The notes: generated from the letters alone by a model not told the origin. A stretch of DNA of 37,590 nt from Azospirillum sp. (GCA_027486405.1 JAIXPD010000037.1:1-37590); one strand, 5' to 3'; shown: positions 16,280 through 25,666, counted from the stretch's first letter. Made by a program: numbers and translations.

Positions 16280-17353
16280 TCAGCAAATGCGGGGCAGCGG
16301 GTCGCCGACCAGAAGATCGACAATGCGGGTCCCGCCGAAGGGGGTGTCCATGACGACGCGGCCGGGCCGCTCGGCGGTGATCGTACCGATTGCGGCGGCG
16401 AGGACGCCCAGCGGATGGGCGCGCAGCGCGGCCAGGGCCGGGCCGACCTGTTCGGCGGGGACGACCGCCACCGCCACGCCCTCGTTGCCGAGATAGAGCG
16501 GGTCGAGGCCGAGCAGGTCGCAGAAGCCGTGCACCTCCGGCCGGATCGGGATGGCGCTTTCGGTGATGCGGACGCCGACGTTCGACGCCTCCGCCATTTC
16601 GTTGAGCACGGCGGCCAGGCCGCCGCGCGTGGCGTCGCGGATCAGCCGGGTGCCGGGGGCGGCGGTCAGAAGATCGCCGATCAGGCCGTTCAGCGGCGCG
16701 CAATCGCTCGCCACCGACGTCGAGACGGCCATTTCGTCGCGCGCCGCCATGATCGCCGCGCCATGGTCGCCGAGCGGTCCGTTGACGATCACCACGTCGC
16801 CCGGACGGGCGTTGGCGATGCCGAGATGCAGCCCGTCGCGGATGACGCCGACGCCGCTGGTGGTGATGAACAGCTTGTCGCAGGCACCGCGCGCAACGAC
16901 CTTGGTGTCGCCGGTGACGACTCGCACGCCGGCCGCCTTGGCGGTCGCGGCGATGGACAGGGCGATGCGGCGCAGCGTGGCGACGGCCATGCCTTCCTCG
17001 ATCACCACGGCGCAGGACAGCGCGATGGGCACCGCGCCGCCGACGGCGAGGTCGTTGACGGTGCCGCACACCGCCAGCTTGCCGATGTCGCCGCCGGCGA
17101 ATTCCAGCGGATCGACGACGAAGCTGTCGGTGGTGAAGGCCAGCCGGTCGCCGCGCGTCATCAGATCGGCCAGCGACAGCCGCGCCTGATCCTCCAGCGG
17201 TGCGCCGTCGTCATGGACGGCGAAGGCCGAGATGAAGACGTCCTCGACCAGATCGCGCATGGCGCTGCCGCCGCCGCCATGGGCCAGCGTCACCGTGGGT
17301 TGCTGAACCCGGTGCCGGGACCGGCGCAGGGGAAGAGGGGTGATCGCGTTCAT
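16280..17353 (-). CDS. hypE: Hydrogenase maturation protein HypE
   Basis: The 357-residue HypE dehydrates the carbamoyl group placed by HypF on its C-terminal cysteine into a thiocyanate, which is passed to iron on HypC-HypD. The AIR-synthase-like fold shows LAHGGGGSAMRDL, DSFVVDPLEF, GGDIGKLAVCGTVNDLAVGG and NEGVAVAVVPAEQ, and the chain ends in PRIC, the conserved carbamoyl-accepting cysteine. The start ATG at 17353 overlaps the hypD stop by four bases (ATGA), indicating translational coupling. Length is normal for the family. Confidence 0.95.
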   Translation of the reverse strand: MNAITPLPLRRSRHRVQQPTVTLAHGGGGSAMRDLVEDVFISAFAVHDDGAPLEDQARLSLADLMTRGDRLAFTTDSFVVDPLEFAGGDIGKLAVCGTVNDLAVGGAVPIALSCAVVIEEGMAVATLRRIALSIAATAKAAGVRVVTGDTKVVARGACDKLFITTSGVGVIRDGLHLGIANARPGDVVIVNGPLGDHGAAIMAARDEMAVSTSVASDCAPLNGLIGDLLTAAPGTRLIRDATRGGLAAVLNEMAEASNVGVRITESAIPIRPEVHGFCDLLGLDPLYLGNEGVAVAVVPAEQVGPALAALRAHPLGVLAAAIGTITAERPGRVVMDTPFGGTRIVDLLVGDPLPRIC

Positions 17354-18474
17354 GCCGCACCTTTCCGCAGGCCGCCATATTGATGGTAGGCGGCGCAGGC
17401 TCCCTCGGAGGAGACCATCAGGGCGCCGACCGGGGTTTCCGGCGTGCAGGCACCGCCGAACAGCTTGCACTGCCAGGGTTTGATCGCGCCCTTCAGCACC
17501 TCGCCGCATTGACAGGAGGTCGGGTCGCTGACGGTGACGCCCTTGACTGCGAAGCGCCGCTCCGCGTCGAAGCGCGCGTAGCGCGCGCGGATGGCGACGC
17601 CAGAATGGTCAATGCTGCCCAGACCGCGCCATTCGAAGACGTCGCGCAGTTCGAAGACGTCGCCGATAGCGCCGATCGCCTGTGGGTTGCCATTCTCCGG
17701 GACGATGCGGGCGTACTGGTTCTCGATCTCGGCGGCGCCGCAGCCGATCTGGTCCAGCAGCATCCACACCGATTGCAGCACGTCCAGCGGCTCGAACCCC
17801 GCCACCACCAACGGACGGTTGTAGCGCTTGGCGATGAAACGGTAGGGGCGCAGCCCGATCACCATGCTGACATGGCCCGGCCCGATGAAGCCATCGACAT
17901 TCATGCCCGGCGAATCCAGCACCGCCTTGATCGTTGGGATGATGGTGATATGGTTGCAGAACAACGAAAAATTGGCGATGCCCTCGCGCTCGGCCCTTTG
18001 GATGGTCAGCGCGGTGGACGGCATCGTCGTCTCAAAGCCCAGACCGAAGAACACCACCTCGCGGTCTGGATTACGCCGCGCCAGCGCCAGCGCGTCGAGC
18101 GGCGAATAGACCATGCGGATGTCGGCACCGTCGGCCTTGGCCTGGAGCAGCGATTTCTTCGACCCCGGCACCCGCATGGCGTCGCCGAAGGTGGTCAGGA
18201 TGACGCGCGGGTCGTCGGCGATGGCGACGCAATCGTCGATGCGCCCCATCGGCAGGACGCAGACCGGGCAGCCGGGGCCGTGCAGGAACTCCACCCCCGG
18301 CGGCAGCACGCCGGCCAGACCATGGCGGAAGATGGCGTGCGTGTGGCCGCCGCAAACCTCCATCAGGTGAATGGGCGCGCGCTCGGTGGCACCCAGCCGG
18401 TCCAGCTTTTCGCCGATGCGGTCAATCAGACGCCGACCGGTGTCGCGGTCGTGGAAAGGTTCGGTCATCGTCAT
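17350..18474 (-). CDS. hypD: Hydrogenase maturation protein HypD
   Basis: The 374-residue iron-sulfur scaffold assembles Fe(CN)2CO together with HypC. Conserved cysteines are visible in MEVCGGHTHA, HGPGCPVCVLP and, at the C-terminus, SCQCGEVLKGAIKPWQCKLF and GGACTP, the 4Fe-4S and redox cysteines of the family. The start is either ATG 18474 (chosen) or ATG 18468; a GTG at 18483 overlapping the upstream stop is also possible. It lies between a GmhA-like sugar isomerase gene and hypE. Confidence 0.95.
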   Translation of the reverse strand: MTMTEPFHDRDTGRRLIDRIGEKLDRLGATERAPIHLMEVCGGHTHAIFRHGLAGVLPPGVEFLHGPGCPVCVLPMGRIDDCVAIADDPRVILTTFGDAMRVPGSKKSLLQAKADGADIRMVYSPLDALALARRNPDREVVFFGLGFETTMPSTALTIQRAEREGIANFSLFCNHITIIPTIKAVLDSPGMNVDGFIGPGHVSMVIGLRPYRFIAKRYNRPLVVAGFEPLDVLQSVWMLLDQIGCGAAEIENQYARIVPENGNPQAIGAIGDVFELRDVFEWRGLGSIDHSGVAIRARYARFDAERRFAVKGVTVSDPTSCQCGEVLKGAIKPWQCKLFGGACTPETPVGALMVSSEGACAAYHQYGGLRKGAA

Positions 18475-18479
18475 GATGG

Positions 18480-19112
18480 TCACCTGTGTCCGGCGAGCAG
18501 CGTGTGAACGAGATCCCACAGGATGTGGTAGGCGGTCAGATGGACCTCCTGCACCCGGTGGATGGACGGGGTCGCGGGGACGAGACAGACATCGACCGCC
18601 GCGTCCCGCGCCATGGCCCCGCCGTCGCCGCCGGCGAAGCCGATGGTGGACAGCCCGCGCTCCCGCGCCACGCGGAAGGCGGCGAGGAGGTTGGCCGAAT
18701 TGCCGCTGGTCGAGAATCCGACCAGACAGTCGCCCTTGCGTCCACGCGCGATGATCTGCCGGGCGAACACCTGGTCGAAGCCGACGTCGTTGCCGACGGC
18801 GGTCAGCATGGCGATGTCGGCGGTCAGGTTGATGGCGGGCAGTGAGGGCCGCCCGGTGGTGACCGGGTGCAGGAACTCGACCGACAGATGCCCCGCGTCG
18901 CAGGACGAGCCGCCGTTGCCCATGGTCAGCAATTGCCCGCCGCCGCGATAGGCATCGGCGATCAGGGTCGCGGCGCGGACCAGCGCGTCGGTCTGGGTAT
19001 CGACGAAGCCGCGCAGCGCCTCGGCGTGGTCGTCGGTCTTCCGCCGAACCGAGCGGGCGAGCGCGGCGGGGTCGATGGTGCCGACGGGCGCGTCGTCGAA
19101 CGGCCACGCCAT
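18480..19112 (-). CDS. gmhA: SIS-domain phosphoheptose isomerase-like protein in the hyp operon
   Basis: The 210-residue protein matches GmhA-like sedoheptulose-7-phosphate isomerases: MGNGGSSCDAGHLSVEFLHP (about residues 58-77), then INLTADIAMLTAVGNDVGFD, FSTSGNSANLLAAF and EVHLTAYHILWDLVH. GmhA normally makes a heptose precursor of lipopolysaccharide. Here the gene is locked inside the hydrogenase maturation run, its ATG overlapping the hypC stop (TGATG) and its stop six bases from hypD, so a role connected with hydrogenase assembly or with neighbouring sugar-phosphate metabolism is possible but not known. The symbol gives the family, not a proven function. Confidence 0.82.
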   Translation of the reverse strand: MAWPFDDAPVGTIDPAALARSVRRKTDDHAEALRGFVDTQTDALVRAATLIADAYRGGGQLLTMGNGGSSCDAGHLSVEFLHPVTTGRPSLPAINLTADIAMLTAVGNDVGFDQVFARQIIARGRKGDCLVGFSTSGNSANLLAAFRVARERGLSTIGFAGGDGGAMARDAAVDVCLVPATPSIHRVQEVHLTAYHILWDLVHTLLAGHR

Positions 19113-19390
19113 CACTCCACCCTCTCGGCGAAGGCCGCGATCTCGGCGTCGGCTTCGCCGATCCCGGCCAGGATGGCGAGCGTCGCCTTGGCCTCGTCCT
19201 CGTCGATCAGGCTCATGGCGAAACCGACATGGACCAGCGTCCAGCGGTCGAGCAGCGCCTCCAGCGGCGCACCCGGCAGGGCGACGCACTGCACGTCGAC
19301 GTCGCGCCGGACGCCGGAGACGTCCACCGTCGCCAGCATGGCGTTCGCGTCGACAATGGCGACGATGCGGCCCGGAATGCCCAGACACAT
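19112..19390 (-). CDS. hypC: Hydrogenase maturation chaperone HypC
   Basis: The 92-residue OB-fold chaperone shuttles the Fe(CN)2CO unit from HypD to the hydrogenase large-subunit precursor. It begins MCLGIPGRIV with the essential Cys2 exposed after methionine removal, and has the conserved histidine in TLVHVGFAMS (His54). The ATG at 19390 follows AAGGAG. A second, related HypC-family gene (hupF) lies upstream in the same unit; HypC is the general partner and HupF is specialised for HupL. Confidence 0.94.
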   Translation of the reverse strand: MCLGIPGRIVAIVDANAMLATVDVSGVRRDVDVQCVALPGAPLEALLDRWTLVHVGFAMSLIDEDEAKATLAILAGIGEADAEIAAFAERVE

Positions 19391-19424
19391 CGGAGGACTC
19401 CTTTTTCAAAGACGGGGTGACGGT

Positions 19425-20927
19425 TCAATGACGCTGCGTCATCGGTCCGCGTTCGATCCCGTAGCGTTCCAGCTTGGCGCGCAATCCCATGCGCGACAGG
19501 CCCAGTTCATCCGCTGCGCGGCTCTTGTTCCAGCGGCAGCGCACCAGCGTTTCCAGCAGGATGCTGGCCTCGACCCGCTCGATGCGGCCCTTCAGCGGGC
19601 CGCCTTGGCTCAACGCTTCCAGCGTGATCGCGTCGGCGAGGGCGTCCCCGCCCCCGTCCCGGTTGGGGCGGGCGTTCATCGCCGCGCCGCGCAGCACATG
19701 GTCGGACAGCAGTTCGGTGCCGAGCGTGTCGCCCTCGCACAGGACCAGCATGCGCATGATCTCGTTCTGCAACTCGCGGACGTTGCCGGGCCAACCATAG
19801 GCCTCCAGGCACGGCAACGTCTCCGGGGCGAAGCCGCTCACCGGCTTGCCGTTGGCGGCGCTCAGCCGGTCCAGGATGTGGCGGGCCAGCACCGGAATGT
19901 CGGCCGGGCGGTCGCGCAGCGGCGGCATGGTCAGGGCCATCGTGCTGAGCCGGTAGAACAAATCCTCGCGGAAGCGTCCGGCCCGCACCTCCGCCGTCAG
20001 GTCGCGGTGGGTGGCGGCGAGCACGCGGACATCCACCGTTTTCGTCTCGTTGGAGCCGACCGGCCGGATTTCCCCCTCTTGCAGGAAGCGCAGCAGCTTG
20101 ACCTGGAAAGCGGGGGAGATGTCGCCGATCTCGTCGAGGAACACCGTGCCGCCATCCGCCTGTTCCAGCAGGCCGATGCGGGTGGAGTGCGCGCCGGTGA
20201 AGGCACCCTTCTTGTGGCCGAACAGCTCGCTTTCCAGCAGTTCGTCGGGGATGGCGCCGCAATTCTCGGCATAGAAGGGCCGGTCGGAGCGCGGGCTGCC
20301 GTAATGGACGGCGCGGGCCAGCAGTTCCTTGCCGGTTCCAGTCTCGCCGAGGATCAGCACCGGCACGTTGAATCCGGCCACCTGCGCCGCCTTGCGGCAG
20401 ACCTCGTCCACCGGACTGCCCGGCGCGCGGACCATGCTGTCGAAATGATAACGCTGGCGCACCCGGTCGCGCCGCATCACCACCCGGCCTTCCGCCACCG
20501 GGGTCAGCAGTTTCAACTCGCCCGACAGCCGGTCATGCTCGCGCTGAAGCTGAAACAGCCGGGCGGCGTTGCGGGCGGTCAGCAGCAGATGGTCGGGGTG
20601 CCAGGGCTTGGTGATGAACTGGTGGATGCCGGCGGTGTTGATCGCCCCGATGATGTCCTCCGGGTCGATGTAGCCGGTGATGACGATGCGGACCACGTCG
20701 GGCCAGCGCTCGCGCACCTGGGTCAGGAACTCCACCCCGCTGACGTCGGGCATGCGCTGGTCGGAAAAGACGATCTGGATCCACTCGTTTTCCAGGATGC
20801 GCAGGGCGTCCGCCGCCGACAGGGCGGTGTGGACGTCGAAATCCTCGTCCAGCACGCGGGCGATGACCTCGACCGAGCGCGGCTCGTCGTCGACGACCAG
20901 GATGCCGGGACGGGCGGGCAGGGTCAT
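19425..20927 (-). CDS. hupR: Hydrogenase response regulator HupR (HoxA/NtrC family)
   Basis: This 500-residue activator controls hup transcription. It has an N-terminal receiver domain ([10 protein letters not shown]; phospho-acceptor Asp56 in FSDQRMPD), an AAA+ domain with GETGTGKE, the sigma-54 loop GAFTGA and [11 protein letters not shown], and a C-terminal Fis-type helix-turn-helix ([19 protein letters not shown]). HupT, encoded at 27869-29233, is the expected kinase. The intact GAFTGA agrees with the -24/-12 promoter found upstream of hupS. ATG 20927 has GGAG eight bases before it; a GTG at 20936 overlapping the hypB stop is the alternative. It sits between hypB and hypC, as in purple bacteria. 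Confidence 0.93.
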   Translation of the reverse strand: MTLPARPGILVVDDEPRSVEVIARVLDEDFDVHTALSAADALRILENEWIQIVFSDQRMPDVSGVEFLTQVRERWPDVVRIVITGYIDPEDIIGAINTAGIHQFITKPWHPDHLLLTARNAARLFQLQREHDRLSGELKLLTPVAEGRVVMRRDRVRQRYHFDSMVRAPGSPVDEVCRKAAQVAGFNVPVLILGETGTGKELLARAVHYGSPRSDRPFYAENCGAIPDELLESELFGHKKGAFTGAHSTRIGLLEQADGGTVFLDEIGDISPAFQVKLLRFLQEGEIRPVGSNETKTVDVRVLAATHRDLTAEVRAGRFREDLFYRLSTMALTMPPLRDRPADIPVLARHILDRLSAANGKPVSGFAPETLPCLEAYGWPGNVRELQNEIMRMLVLCEGDTLGTELLSDHVLRGAAMNARPNRDGGGDALADAITLEALSQGGPLKGRIERVEASILLETLVRCRWNKSRAADELGLSRMGLRAKLERYGIERGPMTQRH

Positions 20928-20932
20928 CGCCG

Positions 20933-21799
20933 TCACTCCGCCACGGCCGCGCGCAGGGCCGCCGCGCGGGCTTCGGCTTGGGCCGCGAGCGTGCGCAGGG
21001 CATCACGGCGCCGGGCCTCCAGCCACCCGAGCCACCCGGCCATGCCGGCACCGTCGCGCGACGACACCAGCAGCGTCTCGGCCCTGGGGTTGACGCGGGC
21101 CAGCGCCCGGTCGATGGCGCCGAGATCGACGTCGAGATGCGGCACCAGATCGGCCTTGGTGATCAGAACCAGATCGGCACCGGCAAAGATGTCTGGGTAT
21201 TTCAGTGGCTTGTCCTCCCCCTCCGTCAGCGACAGCAGGACGACGCGTTTGGCTTCGCCAAGATCGAAGGCGGCCGGGCAGACGAGATTGCCGACATTCT
21301 CGATGAACAGCACGCCGTCGTCCAGAGTCGGCAGGCTTTCCATCGCGTGCCCGACCATGTGGGCGTCGAGATGGCAGCCCTTGCCGGTGTTGATCTGGAC
21401 GGCGGGTGCCCCGGTGGCGCGGATGCGCTCGGCGTCGTTGGAGGTCTGCTGGTCGCCTTCGATCACCCCGACCGGCCAGCGTCCGGCCAGGGCGGTGAGC
21501 GTCGCGACCAGCAGCGTGGTCTTGCCGGCGCCGGGGCTGGACAGCAGATTGACCGCGAAGATCCCGCGCCGCTCGAACAGCGCGCGGTTGTCGGCGGCGT
21601 AGGAGTCGTTCTTCGACAGGATGCCGCGCTCGATCTCCACCATGCGGGTCTGCGACAGTCCGGGCGCGTGGGCGTGGGCCGGACCGGCACCATAGTCCAG
21701 CACCCCGGAATCATGGTGATGGTGGTCATGGTCATCATGGCCGTGATGATGATCCTTGTCGCCGACCGTGGCGCCCGAACAGCCGCAGACCGTGCACAT
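20933..21799 (-). CDS. hypB: Nickel-inserting GTPase HypB
   Basis: The 288-residue GTPase delivers nickel to the hydrogenase large subunit with HypA. The N-terminus has the high-affinity Ni motif CTVCGC (residues 2-7) and a histidine-rich store (about residues 17-29, [13 protein letters not shown]). G-domain motifs: P-loop SSPGAGKTT (about 87-95), [29 protein letters not shown] with the metal-binding Cys, and TKADL. The start ATG at 21799 overlaps the hypA stop by one base (TGATG). The histidine run suggests nickel storage as well as delivery. Confidence 0.95.
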   Translation of the reverse strand: MCTVCGCSGATVGDKDHHHGHDDHDHHHHDSGVLDYGAGPAHAHAPGLSQTRMVEIERGILSKNDSYAADNRALFERRGIFAVNLLSSPGAGKTTLLVATLTALAGRWPVGVIEGDQQTSNDAERIRATGAPAVQINTGKGCHLDAHMVGHAMESLPTLDDGVLFIENVGNLVCPAAFDLGEAKRVVLLSLTEGEDKPLKYPDIFAGADLVLITKADLVPHLDVDLGAIDRALARVNPRAETLLVSSRDGAGMAGWLGWLEARRRDALRTLAAQAEARAAALRAAVAE

Positions 21800-22140
21800 C
21801 ACTCCACCTCCAGGTCTTTGATCGTCATTTCCGTCCCGCCGCTCGGCTGGATCCGGTCGCCGCCGCAACGCGGGCAGGAATCCAGCCGGTGTTCCAACGG
21901 CACCGTGTCGTTGCAACCGAAGCACCAGCCGCGCCCCGGCACCTCCTGCACCACCAGCTCAGCCCCCTCGGCCAGTGAGCCGCGCATCACCACGTCGAAG
22001 CCGAAGCGCAGTGCCTCGACCTCGACCCCGGCGAAGCGGCCGATCTCCAGCCGCACCCGGCGGACGCGGGTGAAGCGGTTGGTCCGCCCGGCCTCCTCCA
22101 TGGCTTGAAGCAGGCTTTCGCACAGCGCCATCTCATGCAT
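21799..22140 (-). CDS. hypA: Nickel metallochaperone HypA
   Basis: The 113-residue HypA binds nickel through His2 in [12 protein letters not shown] and a structural zinc through CFGC (about residues 72-75) and CPRC (about 90-93). It docks with HypB and the large-subunit precursor. Its start overlaps the end of hupK by eight bases, so the pair is translationally coupled. Confidence 0.94.
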   Translation of the reverse strand: MHEMALCESLLQAMEEAGRTNRFTRVRRVRLEIGRFAGVEVEALRFGFDVVMRGSLAEGAELVVQEVPGRGWCFGCNDTVPLEHRLDSCPRCGGDRIQPSGGTEMTIKDLEVE

Positions 22141-23098
22141 GGATCACCTGAAGCTTGGTCGGCACGCAGGGATCGACGCAGGCCAGCGCCAGCCGGGCGG
22201 CGGATTCCAGCCGCTCGTCGGGCGGCAGGCTGGTCAGCATGCGGAGGAGAAGCCCGTCGTCGGCGAGGTTCCAATCGGTCGGCGTGACGATGCGGTAGGC
22301 GGCGATGCGGTCGCCGTCCAGCCGCGCCATGTGGATCAGGCGGCCGCGCGACGCCTCGGCGACACCGATGCCGGGGGGGGATGTCGGCAAGTCGGCTTCC
22401 CGCCCGTCCAGGCAGCGCAGCAGGTCGAACAGCCTGCCGAGCAGGCGGACGAACAGGCTGCGGCCCTCGACCGCCTCAAGCTCGACCAACAGGGGTTCGC
22501 CGCGTACGCGGTCGGCGCATGTGACCTCGCGGGCGGGCGGAATGGACGCCGTCAGGTCCGCCAAGACCGGCGCGGGCAGGGCGACGCGCCCCAAGGCCGG
22601 ATCGAAGCGGCGGCGGATTTCGGCCAGCAACCGCGCGGTCGGTGTCGCGCCCTCGGTCAACCAGCGGCCGAGTTCGTTCCGTCCGAAGCGCGTCGCATCC
22701 TTGTGGTCGCCGACCAGTTGGCGGCGCAGCGCCGTCACGGCATCGTCGCGGTCGCCGCCAGCACCGATGGCGGCCAAGGCACCCAAGGAGCCGTGTCCGG
22801 CCGCTCCGCCCAGGCAGGCCGGCCAGTCGCGCAGAATGGCCAAGCCATGGTCGCGGATGGTTTCCCAGCGCGACGCGGTGCCATCGCCCAGCCCCAACCC
22901 GACGGCGGCGGTCGCCGCCTGCCGGTGCGCGGCGGCGCAGAGATTCAGGATGGCGGGGACCATGACCGCCGCCTGTTGCTTGGGGCGCCCGATCAGCAGC
23001 GGCGCGACCGACAGGCCCGGCGTGTGACGGATGCGCGGAACCACGGCACCGGCGCGCACCGTCAATTCGACGAGCAGGCGGCCGACCGCTCCGGTCAT
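22133..23098 (-). CDS. hupK: Hydrogenase assembly protein HupK
   Basis: The 321-residue protein is a degenerate relative of the hydrogenase large subunit, thought to act as a scaffold during cofactor assembly. The C-terminus reads [17 protein letters not shown]: the large-subunit DPCxxC motif has kept its first cysteine but lost the second, which is typical of HupK. The TPTDWNL stretch resembles the TPTTWN of true large subunits, while the N-terminal RxCGxC is absent. It overlaps hupJ (ATGA) and hypA. Confidence 0.85.
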   Translation of the reverse strand: MTGAVGRLLVELTVRAGAVVPRIRHTPGLSVAPLLIGRPKQQAAVMVPAILNLCAAAHRQAATAAVGLGLGDGTASRWETIRDHGLAILRDWPACLGGAAGHGSLGALAAIGAGGDRDDAVTALRRQLVGDHKDATRFGRNELGRWLTEGATPTARLLAEIRRRFDPALGRVALPAPVLADLTASIPPAREVTCADRVRGEPLLVELEAVEGRSLFVRLLGRLFDLLRCLDGREADLPTSPPGIGVAEASRGRLIHMARLDGDRIAAYRIVTPTDWNLADDGLLLRMLTSLPPDERLESAARLALACVDPCVPTKLQVIHA

Positions 23099-23994
23099 GG
23101 TGCCGCCTCCACGACCGGCTCCATCCCCGGCCCCAGCAGCAGAGCGCGGCGCGACGGGTGCCGGACCTCCGGCTCGGGAGCGGGGTCGGCGGGTTCCGCG
23201 TCCGCCGCCTCCGGCGCATCCTCCCGCGCCTCGGCGGGCGGGGCGAGTTCGGCCTCGCGCAGGCGGCGGATTTCGGCGGTGCGGGCACCCTCTTCGCGGT
23301 TGGCCGGATCGAACAGGGCGAACAGAGCCGCCGAGGCCGTCTCCGTCGCCTGAAGCATGGTGCCGAACTCGAACATCGGCGAGAACAGCGAGCATGCCTT
23401 GTAGGGACCGACGTCCTTGCGTTGGGCGTGCAGGAACTCGTAGACGCCCGAGGGAAACTCGATCAGTTCCTTGACGCCGGAAGTCAGGCCCGACCAGTCA
23501 TCGCCCTCGCCCGGCAGCAGGACGAGATTCATGAACCATGGCGTCACCAGCGCCCCCAGCCAGCGCCCGTTCCAGGCGCGGAAGCCAACCGCCTTCACCG
23601 CCAGCGCGTCGTTGACGATGGGCACGCCGCGCATCTGCGCCGCGTGGATTTCGCGGAAGGCGCTTTCCAGGGCCCAGATCGCCTGCGACGGCACAGCCGG
23701 TGCCGCGCAGACCACCGGAACCGGGACGGGCACCGCCGTCGCGACCGTTTCCGTCGCGGTCCCCACATCCAGCGTCATGAACTGATCGCGCGAGCCGTCG
23801 CAAACCGGGCAGCGCCACTCGTCCGGCAACGCGGAGAAGGGCGTGCCGACGGGGACCTGCCACACGTCGCAGCCTTCGGCCGGGTCGTAGACGTGCCAGC
23901 AGATCTTGCATTCCATCCGCGCCGTTTCGGTAATGCGCGAGGCGTCGCCGAGATAGGATCCCTCGAACCGGCTCGGCGTCGCGAAGGCGTTCAT
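23095..23994 (-). CDS. hupJ: Rubredoxin-HupJ fusion, hydrogenase assembly protein
   Basis: The 299-residue protein combines two usually separate factors. Residues about 27-76 are a rubredoxin (HupI-like): CKIC at 29-32 and CPVC at 62-65, with VYDPAEG and PDEWRCPVC. From about 105 it is a HupJ/HybE-type chaperone, with the family signature NGRWLGALVTPWFMNLVLLPG and YKACSLFSPMFEF. A proline-rich linker (about 86-100) joins them, and an acidic, alanine-rich tail follows. Such factors help assemble or protect the small subunit, especially under oxygen. Both junctions with neighbours are ATGA overlaps. Confidence 0.85.
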   Translation of the reverse strand: MNAFATPSRFEGSYLGDASRITETARMECKICWHVYDPAEGCDVWQVPVGTPFSALPDEWRCPVCDGSRDQFMTLDVGTATETVATAVPVPVPVVCAAPAVPSQAIWALESAFREIHAAQMRGVPIVNDALAVKAVGFRAWNGRWLGALVTPWFMNLVLLPGEGDDWSGLTSGVKELIEFPSGVYEFLHAQRKDVGPYKACSLFSPMFEFGTMLQATETASAALFALFDPANREEGARTAEIRRLREAELAPPAEAREDAPEAADAEPADPAPEPEVRHPSRRALLLGPGMEPVVEAAP

Positions 23995-24863
23995 GACGGC
24001 GCTCCGCCGCCGATGGCGTCGAGGATTTCAGACAATCGTTCGGCGCTGTCGGCGATGTCCTCGGGTGCTGCGCAGACCACGGCAGGGATTTCGGAGATCT
24101 CCACGGTGTTCAGGATCAGCGTGTCGACCGAGTTGTAATAGCGCACCCACCAGACGTTGGCGGTCGCCGTCGCGGTGACGCGGCAATTGCCATAGCCGCG
24201 CGACAGGATGGTGGTGGCGCCGACGCCCAGCCGGTTTTCGATGAAGGCCAAATCCTCCGGTGTGTGGGGCAGCAGGCTGAAATTCACCGCGTGGACGGCG
24301 TCTCCGCGCACCCACTCGGCGCTGCGGTCGAGCAGTTCGGTCAGGATCGGCAGGCCGTTCATCAGGCCGGGCGGCGGTTCGGCGGCGGGCGTCGCGGGCG
24401 TTGTGGCGGGAAACGCCCGGTTCAGGGCGACACGCGGGAAGGTGCCGACCAGCACCGTTTCGCGCGGCGCTGGGTCGCCGGCGTCGAAGGCGCGGACGCG
24501 CCACACCCCGGCCAGCGCCGCTTCCTGAATTTCCATGCGGTCGCCGCTGCGCTCGACCAGAACCGACACCTCGCCCTCGCCCAGCGCCTCGTCGATCAAG
24601 CCGAGCGCCGGGGTGTCGAGCCGGTCGACGGGAATGCGGATTTCCTCGCCCGCCGTCCAGCGGGCCAGCGCGTCGCGCATACGCTCCAGCAGGACGCGGG
24701 CGGCGGCGGCGCGGACGGGATCGGTGATCTCGGGCGTGTGGGGGTGGTAGGTGCGCATGCCCGACGGCATGGGAAGATAGGCGAGCCCTTCCTCTCCCGC
24801 CTCGGGCTGGCTGCCGGGACCGAAACCGACCGGCGGGCGGGTCATGCCGAACATCGAGGTCAT
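23991..24863 (-). CDS. hupH: Hydrogenase expression/assembly protein HupH
   Basis: The 290-residue protein belongs to the HupH/HyaF family. The conserved C-terminal half reads AVHAVNFSLLPHTPEDLAFI, LSRGYGNCRVTATATANVWW, RYYNSVDTLILNTVEISEIP. HupH is thought to assist maturation of the iron-sulfur small subunit and its pairing with HupL. The start ATG at 24863 was chosen as the first methionine before FGMTRPPVGFGPG; the frame is open further upstream into hupG but that part is a shadow. It lies 11 bases after hupG. Confidence 0.9.
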   Translation of the reverse strand: MTSMFGMTRPPVGFGPGSQPEAGEEGLAYLPMPSGMRTYHPHTPEITDPVRAAAARVLLERMRDALARWTAGEEIRIPVDRLDTPALGLIDEALGEGEVSVLVERSGDRMEIQEAALAGVWRVRAFDAGDPAPRETVLVGTFPRVALNRAFPATTPATPAAEPPPGLMNGLPILTELLDRSAEWVRGDAVHAVNFSLLPHTPEDLAFIENRLGVGATTILSRGYGNCRVTATATANVWWVRYYNSVDTLILNTVEISEIPAVVCAAPEDIADSAERLSEILDAIGGGAPS

Positions 24864-24874
24864 GGCGCTGTCCC

Positions 24875-25336
24875 TTATTGCAAGAGGGTGGAGGTGTCGG
24901 ACCCGATCAGGATCGCCGCGATGCGTTCCAGATAATCGTCCCAGTCGCGGACGCGGGGGATGCTGCCCAGCAGGGCGTCGCCGCGCAGGAAGACCAAAGC
25001 CGGGAGGCTCATCATGCCGACGCGGGCCAAAATCGCCTGTTCGGCGGCGGCCCCGGCCACAGCCGGCTTCAAATGGGGTGACAAGGCCTTGATCAGCTCC
25101 GGCAGGATCACCGCAACGTCGGCGGTTTCCGAACTGCCCTTGCCGTGACCGGGCAGGAACACGACCCAACTGTCGTCGCCGCCGCGCCAAGGCTGGGCGG
25201 TGGCGTCGTCCAGCAGCGGATAGCCGCGTTCGCTGACCAAGAGACCGACCAGCGCCGGCAACGGCAGCAGGGGCTTGGGCGGTTTGGCCGACACCGCGCT
25301 GGCGGATGCCGTGTCGGGGGAAAGGGTGTCGGTCAT
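24875..25336 (-). CDS. hupG: Hydrogenase assembly chaperone HupG (HyaE family, thioredoxin-like)
   Basis: The 153-residue protein has the HyaE/HupG pattern: a thioredoxin-like fold without a CxxC, with WVVFLPGHGKGSSETADVAV and ARVGMMSLPALVFLRGDALL, where the conserved proline of thioredoxins is in SLPALVFLRG. HyaE-type chaperones bind the Tat signal of the small subunit before export. The start ATG lies six bases after the hupF stop. Confidence 0.9.
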   Translation of the reverse strand: MTDTLSPDTASASAVSAKPPKPLLPLPALVGLLVSERGYPLLDDATAQPWRGGDDSWVVFLPGHGKGSSETADVAVILPELIKALSPHLKPAVAGAAAEQAILARVGMMSLPALVFLRGDALLGSIPRVRDWDDYLERIAAILIGSDTSTLLQ

Positions 25337-25342
25337 GTCGGG

Positions 25343-25666
25343 TCAGGCCTCCGAACGTCCGGCGGCGCGGGCCGCCTCCAGATGGGGGGGAAGGGTCGGC
25401 TCGCGGCCAATCAGGTCGGAAAAGGCGTCGTCGCTCCGCTCGCCCCGCATCGCCGCCGCCATGGCGGCCAAGGCGTCGCGGATCAGCATGGCCTCGTCGG
25501 AGTCCAGCTTGCGGCGGGCGGTGCCGAGGAAGGTCAGCACCCAATCGCCGGGCCGGCAGCCGGACAGCAGCGACACATCGACGGTGGCGATGTTGCCCGA
25601 TCCGTCGTCGCAGTCGGCGGCGATGCCGTCGATTGTCGCAATCCGCATGGGAATGCCGATGCACAT
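25343..25666 (-). CDS. hupF: Large-subunit chaperone HupF (HypC family)
   Basis: The 107-residue HypC paralogue begins MCIGIPMRI with the functional Cys2. It is longer at the C-terminus than HypC, ending in a helical, charged tail, as in HupF, which stabilises HupL precursor under oxygen. ATG 25666 is preferred over ATG 25675 (which would add MTA and bury the cysteine) although the latter overlaps the hupD stop (TGATG); the ribosome may initiate at either. Confidence 0.9.
   Translation of the reverse strand: MCIGIPMRIATIDGIAADCDDGSGNIATVDVSLLSGCRPGDWVLTFLGTARRKLDSDEAMLIRDALAAMAAAMRGERSDDAFSDLIGREPTLPPHLEAARAAGRSEA

Noticed and set aside
18867..21602. Open frame of over 900 codons on the plus strand opposite hypC, hupR and hypB
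   Set aside because: Low-complexity composition rich in Ala, Gln, Arg and Asp with no family match; the opposite strand holds well-defined genes throughout.
21721..21760. Repetitive CAT/GAT-rich stretch resembling a simple repeat
   Set aside because: It encodes the histidine-rich nickel-binding segment of HypB.
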